From assembly GCA_016936555.1 (NCBI GenBank), contig JAFGXR010000038.1, positions 1 through 42,177 of the forward strand: a stretch of 42,177 bases of DNA, given 5' to 3'. A program made the position numbers and the translations under genes. This stretch comes from Spirochaetales bacterium (GTDB lineage Bacteria; Spirochaetota; Spirochaetia; DSM-2461). Below, piece after piece: positions 37,140 through 42,177 of this stretch. The stretch's first letter is position 1; every line of letters starts with the position of its first letter. The notes under the pieces were generated by a model. That model searched no databases, was not told the origin of the DNA, and was given only the letters and a program-made list of their open reading frames with translations.

Positions 37140-38162
37140 TTGTCTGAATCTAAGGGAATCCGGAAAATTTCATCAATTCTCTTACTGGGCAGCCTATCCA
37201 TGCTATTCGCTGAGGTCTTTTCCGGAGCTTCCCAATGGTGGTTCATTCAGCCATGGGGATGGCTGCTCACTTTTCCTCTCTATCTAAGCCATGTTCTGTT
37301 CTTTATGTGGATCGCCTTTAAGCTGCATAAAACCTCGTTGCTACACCTCTACCTCTTCGGGGTTCTTTTCGGACTTTATGAGTCATGGATCACGAAAGTG
37401 TTATGGGCAGGGTATATGAACGAAACGGGTCCCGGATTCGGTACTCTTTTCTCCCTTGCCATGCCTGAATTCCCTATTCTTGTTTTTTTCTGGCATCCTC
37501 TCATGTCTTTTATTCTCCCTGTTCTCGTTTATGAAGTCCTGACAAAGCAGGTTCTGAATGAACATGAATGGATTCTGCGAAAAAGAGTGAAAAAGTCAAT
37601 TATACTTTCCGTTCTTTTATTTTTGTTCAGCTCATTCCTGGCTAAGGGAAATCAGTTTGATCTCATATCCGCCAACCTTTCCTTAGGCGGTACTTTGCTG
37701 CTGATCATTCTTCTGTTTTTTATTTCAGGAAACCCGGATTCTTCAATTTTCTATTACCGGCGAAAGCCATTTATTGCGATTGTGATTTATTTGATTCTCC
37801 TCTATACGGCCTCTTTTTTCTTGCTTGTCCAGGATAGAATTCCCCTTGCGATTCTTCCTTATGTGTCGATCATAGTCTGTTATATTATCGTCTTCCTTCT
37901 GATCGGCCGCTCCAAGAGGTCCCGGAGTTCTTTCCGGCAATCAGAAAAAAACCTGTACTCACCGGTTGATTTGATCCCCTTCGCTCTGATATCAATGATT
38001 TCAATCAATTTAACCTGTCTGTTGCCTGATGTCAGCAATGTTCTGTTAATCATGAGTTACTTAGCCTTGATCCCGTCGGGTATGGCCATATTTCTCGGGA
38101 TAGCCCTTCGGATCTTTGCCGCCTCTGTTTTCAGAAAATGTAATCATTGTGATTCTAAATAA
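37140..38162 (+). CDS. Polytopic membrane protein of unknown function
   Basis: The protein has 340 residues with about eight to nine hydrophobic helices (for example ISSILLLGSLSMLFAEV, LLTFPLYLSHVLFFMWIAF, SVLLFLFSSFLA, LLIILLFFISG). A notable loop is GLYESWITKVLWAGYMNETG near residues 78-97. The C-terminus ends CNHCDSK with a Cys-x-x-Cys pair. I do not recognise a family. The first in-frame start is TTG, with AAGGAG 10 nt upstream, a rather long gap. It follows the rlmN-like gene by 38 bases on the same strand. Codon usage seems more AT-rich than its neighbours, compatible with a later arrival (impression only). Confidence 0.7.
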   Translation: MSESKGIRKISSILLLGSLSMLFAEVFSGASQWWFIQPWGWLLTFPLYLSHVLFFMWIAFKLHKTSLLHLYLFGVLFGLYESWITKVLWAGYMNETGPGFGTLFSLAMPEFPILVFFWHPLMSFILPVLVYEVLTKQVLNEHEWILRKRVKKSIILSVLLFLFSSFLAKGNQFDLISANLSLGGTLLLIILLFFISGNPDSSIFYYRRKPFIAIVIYLILLYTASFFLLVQDRIPLAILPYVSIIVCYIIVFLLIGRSKRSRSSFRQSEKNLYSPVDLIPFALISMISINLTCLLPDVSNVLLIMSYLALIPSGMAIFLGIALRIFAASVFRKCNHCDSK

Positions 38163-38168
38163 ACACAA

Positions 38169-38198
38169 TTGCGATATCTGTCAGACTCATGATATTAT
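38169..38198 (+). promoter_or_regulatory. Promoter of the acyl-CoA synthetase gene; leaderless-type spacing
   Basis: TTGCGA (38169-38174), 18 nt, TATTAT (38193-38198), and only 7 nt to the ATG at 38206; no SD. This argues against the longer upstream reading from 38116. Confidence 0.55.
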
Positions 38199-38205
38199 AC
38201 AACCT

Positions 38206-39810
38206 ATGAATATGACATTTAGCCAATTAGTGGAAAACCATAATGTCTCCGATAAGGCAAAGGCTTTTGGTTTTCTGGGGAAGGATTTCCTGACCTTCGG
38301 GGATGTGAAATCATTGATAAAATCTTTAAAAAACGAATTGATCTATAGAGGAATTGAAAAAGGCGACCGGGTGGCGCTGTTCAGCGAAAACCAGCCTCAC
38401 TGGGGCGTCGTTTATCTGGCCGTGACGTCTCTCGGCGCGGTTATCGTTCCCGTACTGCCGGAGTTCGCCTCGAAACCTGTCGCAAACATCCTGGACCACA
38501 GCGGGGCGAAAATCCTCTTCGCCTCGGAAAAACAGCGGAAAAAAATGGAAGAGGCCGGTTTGTCTCTGCCTGTTTTCAAACTGGAGGATCTTGAGCCTCT
38601 GGACGGGATCAAAGCCGACGGGATGTATTATGAGAACGATTTCGCTGTTGAACAGGACGATCTCGCGGCCATTCTCTATACATCGGGAACGACCGGCAAT
38701 TCCAAAGGGGTCATGCTCAGCCATAAGAATATTCTCTCCAATGTGGACGCGTCCTATGAAATCATCGCCATTTCCGAAGAAGACCGGTTTCTCAGTCTGC
38801 TGCCTCTGGCCCATACCTACGAATGTACTCTGGGACTGCTCTTCCCTTTTGCGAACGGTTCATCGGTAACCTATATCGAGGGAGTGCCTTCGCCCCGGAT
38901 TCTTATGGACGCCCTGGCGAAAGTCAAACCGACCATGATCCTCTCGGTTCCATTGCTGATCGAGAAAATTTACCGGTCCAAAGTCGCCGGACTCTTTCAT
39001 GCCGGAAAGATAACTTCCATCCTCTACTCTCTGCCTCCGTTCCGGTTTCTGCTGAACAAAATAGCCGGAAAGAAATTATTGAGAGCTTTCGGTGGTGAAT
39101 TGCGGTTTTTCGGAATCGGAGGAGCTCCTCTGGGACCTGATGTGGAGCGGTTTCTCAAAGACTGCCGGTTCCCATATTCCATAGGGTACGGACTGACCGA
39201 AACCGCACCGCTTCTGGCCGGAGATAATCCGGCCATCCAGCGCTTCAGGTCAACGGGAAGACCTGTTTTCAACGGCGAACTGAGAATAGGAGAAGCGGAC
39301 TCCCGGACAGGAGTGGGTGAAATCCAGGCGAAAGGCCCCAATGTCATGCTCGGCTATTACAAGGATGAAGAGCGAACGGCGGAAGTGTTCACGGAAGACG
39401 GATGGTTCCGAACGGGCGATCTGGGAAAAATGTCTCAGGATGGCCGTCTTTTTATCAAAGGCCGGAAGAAAAACCTTATACTCGGTTCCAACGGGGAGAA
39501 CATCTATCCCGAAGAGATCGAATCGCTGATCAATGAAAACGAGTACGTAGAGGAGTCGGTTATTACCCAGAAAGGAAAGGAGCTGGTGGCTTTTATTTAC
39601 CTCAATGCTGAGAAACTCACAGCCGACCTGAAGAACCTCAGGCTTCCCACAGAGAAGATAGAGGAATATAAAGCATCCCTTCTCGACAAAATCCGTCAGG
39701 AAGTGAATAAGCATCTCAATGCGGGAATCCGGCTGAGCTCTTTGATCGAGCAGAAAATTCCTTTTGAAAAGACGCCTTCTTTGAAGATTAAAAGATATTT
39801 ATATACCTGA
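38206..39810 (+). CDS. AMP-forming acyl-CoA synthetase (long-chain fatty acid:CoA ligase type)
   Basis: The protein has 534 residues. Adenylate-forming motifs in order: the P-loop-like ILYTSGTTGNSKGVMLSH (about 152-170), GIGGAPLGPDVERF, YGLTETAPLL, and GWFRTGDLGKMSQDGRLFIKG then RKKNLILGSNGENIYPEEIE. The C-terminal catalytic lysine is expected near PSLKIKRY. The overall pattern is that of long-chain acyl-CoA synthetases, which activate fatty acids to acyl-AMP and then acyl-CoA; compared with typical FadD enzymes it is a little short. A reading 30 codons longer (38116) overlaps the preceding gene and has no start support. A 20-bp palindrome lies 22 bases after the stop. Confidence 0.9.
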   Translation: MNMTFSQLVENHNVSDKAKAFGFLGKDFLTFGDVKSLIKSLKNELIYRGIEKGDRVALFSENQPHWGVVYLAVTSLGAVIVPVLPEFASKPVANILDHSGAKILFASEKQRKKMEEAGLSLPVFKLEDLEPLDGIKADGMYYENDFAVEQDDLAAILYTSGTTGNSKGVMLSHKNILSNVDASYEIIAISEEDRFLSLLPLAHTYECTLGLLFPFANGSSVTYIEGVPSPRILMDALAKVKPTMILSVPLLIEKIYRSKVAGLFHAGKITSILYSLPPFRFLLNKIAGKKLLRAFGGELRFFGIGGAPLGPDVERFLKDCRFPYSIGYGLTETAPLLAGDNPAIQRFRSTGRPVFNGELRIGEADSRTGVGEIQAKGPNVMLGYYKDEERTAEVFTEDGWFRTGDLGKMSQDGRLFIKGRKKNLILGSNGENIYPEEIESLINENEYVEESVITQKGKELVAFIYLNAEKLTADLKNLRLPTEKIEEYKASLLDKIRQEVNKHLNAGIRLSSLIEQKIPFEKTPSLKIKRYLYT

Positions 39811-39832
39811 TAGAATTTTTTCTCTCATTAAG

Positions 39833-39852
39833 GGGGCTGTTGCAACAGCCCC
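39833..39852. repeat. Perfect 20-bp palindrome, short copy of the dispersed repeat
   Basis: GGGGCTGTTGCAACAGCCCC is the two outer arms of the 109-214 repeat joined without an interior. It lies 22 bases after the acyl-CoA synthetase stop. There is no T tract beyond it, so terminator strength is doubtful. The next 140 bases hold no gene. Confidence 0.8.
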
Positions 39853-39994
39853 TATTGTTTGCCCAGGCAGTTCAATTAGAGCTGAAAACCCCTCTGTTAT
39901 GCGATTTCGGTCAGTTCCACCAGATCTATTGGTAAAAATTGCCGATTTAACCGGAATTTCTCTCCCAAGGATTAAAAAAAACGGTTTTTAAACT

Positions 39995-40011
39995 TGGCAC
40001 ACCCCTTGCAT
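39995..40011 (+). promoter_or_regulatory. Sigma-54 (RpoN) -24/-12 promoter of pspC
   Basis: TGGCAC (39995-40000), five bases and TTGCAT (40006-40011) match the sigma-54 consensus TGGCAC-N5-TTGCW, with GG and GC separated by exactly 10 bases. The start of transcription would be near 40020, giving a 30-nt leader with GAGAGG before the pspC ATG. Upstream AT-rich DNA (39971-39990) could aid bending, but no clear activator site was found. Confidence 0.85.
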
Positions 40012-40050
40012 TACAGTATTCAGAATCGAAAAAAAGAGAGGTTTTGAAAT

Positions 40051-40419
40051 ATGAAAGTATACAGATCAAGAGAAGGTAAAATATTCGGTGTTTGCCAGGG
40101 ATTGGCCGACGCCACAGGTTATTCCGTTAAATACTGGAGAATCGCCGCTGTCATAGCCGCATTCTTCACAGCCGGATGGGTCATCGCCGCCTACTTTATC
40201 GCCGCCCTGGTCATACCCGTTAAAAGACCGGAAGGCTATGATTCGAAGGGCTTCAGAGAGAACTTCGAGGATCTTCGCGACGATGCCGAAGCCTTCGTCA
40301 AAAGGGAGTACAGTGAGTTCAAGGAAGCCGGCGCCGATGCGTCGAAATCCCGGAAGGAAAGAAAAGATGCCAGAACGGCATCGGCTGAAGAATCGAAAAT
40401 CGATCCTGAAAAAGCCTGA
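40051..40419 (+). CDS. pspC: PspC-domain envelope-stress protein
   Basis: The protein has 122 residues. The PspC domain (1-57) is typical: KVYRSREGKIFGVCQGLADATGYSVKYWR, followed by one long TM segment (VIAAFFTAGWVIAAYFIAALVIPV). The 60-residue tail is charged and helical (RENFEDLRDDAEAFVKREYSEFKEA), with a Lys/Glu-rich end. In enterobacteria PspC is an inner-membrane sensor/effector of the phage-shock response, whose operon uses sigma-54 and PspF; the sigma-54 promoter here gives the same wiring. No pspA or pspF is in the window. A 54-residue gene follows in the same transcript. Confidence 0.9.
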   Translation: MKVYRSREGKIFGVCQGLADATGYSVKYWRIAAVIAAFFTAGWVIAAYFIAALVIPVKRPEGYDSKGFRENFEDLRDDAEAFVKREYSEFKEAGADASKSRKERKDARTASAEESKIDPEKA

Positions 40420-40442
40420 ATGAAAAGAGTCAGGGGTAGAGT

Positions 40443-40607
40443 ATGCTAAGCGAGTACAGTTTCGGCAATGATCAGATCATCCTGGATCAGATCAGAGAGA
40501 GAATGGCGGAATTTGAAGAAACAGCAAAAATCTACAGATTGAACCGGCTGTGTCAGAAAGGCAGAACCCGGAAGGGGGAACGCCATTCTTCAAACAAACG
40601 GGGGTAG
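40443..40607 (+). CDS. Small 54-residue protein downstream of pspC
   Basis: ATG at 40443, TAG at 40605-40607, no internal stop. AGGGG lies 7 nt upstream. The protein begins MLSEYSFGNDQIILDQIRER, continues with an acidic/amphipathic helix (MAEFEETAKIYRLNRL), and ends in a strongly basic tail (KGRTRKGERHSSNKRG). I do not recognise a family. It is 23 bases after pspC and before the terminator, so it should be cotranscribed from the sigma-54 promoter. The helix-plus-basic-tail layout suggests a binding or regulatory peptide (inference). Confidence 0.6.
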   Translation: MLSEYSFGNDQIILDQIRERMAEFEETAKIYRLNRLCQKGRTRKGERHSSNKRG

Positions 40608-40645
40608 ACCTTGAGTTTATGCCCCTGGAAGAGATAGGAATAGGG

Positions 40646-40676
40646 AAGCTGCCTTCAACCGGGCGGCTTTTCTTTT
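40646..40676 (+). terminator. Rho-independent terminator of the pspC operon
   Basis: AAGCTGCC (40646-40653) pairs with GGCGGCTT (40662-40669) with one G-T pair, followed by the T-rich stretch TTCTTTT. Confidence 0.8.
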
Positions 40677-40711
40677 GTCCGGCTCCTTGACAAGAACGGG
40701 CAAAGGATTTA

Positions 40712-42177
40712 ATGGTTTCTTATATGAAAGCAAACCAGATTTTTTATCCCAAGTTCTTTTCTCTGCTCCGTTCCGGAATGGACCGGAAGCAAATCATTCA
40801 GGATATCCTGGCCGGCGTCGTTGTCGGCATCGTGGCTCTGCCCCTTTGCATCGCTTTTGCCGTGGCTTCGGGCGTCGATCCCGGAAAAGGACTTGTTACG
40901 GGAATTCTGGCTGGATTTATTATCTCCCTTCTGGGGGGGAGCCGGGTTCAGATCGGCGGCCCGACCGGCGCTTTTGTCATCCTTATTTACGGGGTCGTGC
41001 AGACCTATGGTTTTAACGGCCTTTTCTTCTCGACGATCATAGCCGGTATTCTGCTGATTCTCTTCGGTCTTCTGAAACTGGGAAATCTTCTCAAATACAT
41101 TCCCCATCCGCTCATCACGGGGTTTACAAGCGGAATAGCCCTTGTCATTTTCTCCACACAGATCAAGGACGCCCTGGGGCTCTCTCTTGAAAAAGTTCCC
41201 GCTGATTTTCTGGAAAAATGGTCGCTTTTTCTCAGCCATGCCGGCGAACTCAATCCCTATTCCCTCGGGCTGACTTTAGCTTCAATCTCCATCATTCTTA
41301 TACTGAGAAAAGTGACGAAACGGATTCCCGGTTCTTTTATCGCCATTATTTTTCTGAGTCTGGTTGCCGCTCTTTTCCGGCTGCCCGTCGAAACGGTAGG
41401 ATCGCTATACGGTTCCATTCCCCGATCATTTCATCTGGGGATTCCCGCTCTCGATCCCGGTGCTCTGCCGGCTTATCTGCAGGCCGGACTGGCCATAGCC
41501 CTGCTGGGAGGGATGGAGTCGCTCCTGTCCGCAACGGTTGCCGACGGAATGATCAGCGGTAACCACCGCTCCAATACGGAGCTGATAGCACAGGGGATAG
41601 CCAATATCGTCTCTCCCCTTTTCGGCGGGATTCCCGCTACGGGAGCGCTTGCCCGCACAGCTGCCAATGTAAAGAACGGCGGCAGGACGCCGCTGGCGGG
41701 AATTGTACATGCTCTCACCCTTCTTTCCATCATGTTGTTTTTCGGCCCCTTCGCCGTCTATATTCCCATGGCCGCGCTGGCGGGAATACTCATCGTCGTG
41801 GCTTACGATATGAGTGAGCTCCACACGTTCAAAGCTTATCTGAAAGGGAACATGTACGACAGAATCATTCTGCTCGTTACCTTTCTTCTGACTGTTTTCG
41901 TCGATCTGGTGGCTGCCATAGAAGTGGGCATCGTTCTCTCCAGCCTGCTTTTCATGAAGAGGATGTCCGATATAGCCGAAAAGAGAATCGATAACGTTGT
42001 GGATCTCGATGTCATAGACGATTATTCATCGCTGCCCGAGTCTATCGGAATCTATGAAATCAGCGGGCCGCTTTTTTTCGCTTCGGCCAGGCGGTATATT
42101 GAGTTGATGAAAGAAGTGGGCATCAGGAAGAAAGTCATTATCATCCGCATGCGCCATGTCGCTTTTATCGATAAAAC
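40712..42177 (+). CDS. SulP-family anion transporter (3' end beyond window)
   Basis: The frame is open for 488 codons to the window edge. The N-terminal QDILAGVVVGIVALPLCIAF and VQIGGPTGAFVILIYGVVQ are SulP hallmarks, followed by PHPLITGFTSGIAL, LPAYLQAGLAIALLGGMESL, TELIAQGIANIVSPLFGGIP and GALARTAANVKNGGRTPLAG. About 11-13 TM helices are present and the cytoplasmic STAS domain begins near SIGIYEISGPLFFASARRY before the sequence ends. The family moves sulfate, bicarbonate or other anions; the substrate is not evident. ATG at 40712 has AAAGGA 4 nt upstream; the in-frame ATG at 40724 is the alternative, since a TTGACA at 40687 could place transcription start near it. Confidence 0.93.
   Translation, partial: MVSYMKANQIFYPKFFSLLRSGMDRKQIIQDILAGVVVGIVALPLCIAFAVASGVDPGKGLVTGILAGFIISLLGGSRVQIGGPTGAFVILIYGVVQTYGFNGLFFSTIIAGILLILFGLLKLGNLLKYIPHPLITGFTSGIALVIFSTQIKDALGLSLEKVPADFLEKWSLFLSHAGELNPYSLGLTLASISIILILRKVTKRIPGSFIAIIFLSLVAALFRLPVETVGSLYGSIPRSFHLGIPALDPGALPAYLQAGLAIALLGGMESLLSATVADGMISGNHRSNTELIAQGIANIVSPLFGGIPATGALARTAANVKNGGRTPLAGIVHALTLLSIMLFFGPFAVYIPMAALAGILIVVAYDMSELHTFKAYLKGNMYDRIILLVTFLLTVFVDLVAAIEVGIVLSSLLFMKRMSDIAEKRIDNVVDLDVIDDYSSLPESIGIYEISGPLFFASARRYIELMKEVGIRKKVIIIRMRHVAFIDK

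Noticed and set aside
38116-38205. Upstream extension of the acyl-CoA synthetase
   Set aside because: It overlaps the end of the membrane protein gene, and the promoter lies inside the extension.

Overview
The window looks like chromosomal DNA of a free-living spirochaete (Spirochaeta-like). This is an inference from four things: a spirochaete-style lipoprotein signal (LFTAC), a beta-barrel/transglutaminase/TPR protein paired with an LVIVD-repeat lipoprotein, a propeller-type sensor kinase, and moderate GC with AT-rich promoters. No rRNA, tRNA, CRISPR array, intact insertion sequence or prophage was seen. Nearly all of the DNA is coding.

Layout. Positions 1-87 hold the 3' end of an ACT-domain protein, possibly RelA/SpoT. 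From 221 to 8720 there is a carbohydrate locus: a GH2 beta-galactosidase and a GPH-family sugar symporter in one operon, a divergent AraC regulator, and a large convergent sensor kinase with two-component propeller repeats. A pentapeptide-repeat gene follows, and behind it lies the 3' stump of an HD-GYP gene.

From 9648 to 26802 the genes centre on glutamine and glutamate: pyrG, gdhA, gltB, gltD, gatC, gatA, gatB and aspS. A KaiC-like/PPDK_N protein is interposed on the other strand. AspS carries the His and Gly residues associated with non-discriminating AspRS, which fits its operon with GatCAB.

From 27044 to 32190 there is an envelope pair: a transglutaminase/TPR outer-membrane protein and a lipoprotein. 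It ends exactly at what looks like a truncated TspO-like gene. From 32428 to 34371 lies a tightly overlapping set: GNAT, a 3-TM protein, an ABC ATPase and a DinB-like protein. MATE and an RlmN/Cfr-family methylase are divergent. After them come an unrecognised membrane protein, an acyl-CoA synthetase, a pspC gene behind a near-perfect sigma-54 promoter, an overlooked 54-residue protein, and a SulP transporter that runs off the end.

The most notable general signal is at gene starts. Six first-in-transcript genes (araC, the kinase, pyrG, MATE, rlmN-like, acyl-CoA synthetase) have a -10-like hexamer ending 6-8 nt before the ATG and no well-placed Shine-Dalgarno. This suggests leaderless transcripts, whereas most genes inside operons have a recognisable Shine-Dalgarno. 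Two families of short dispersed inverted repeats sit at gene 3' ends.
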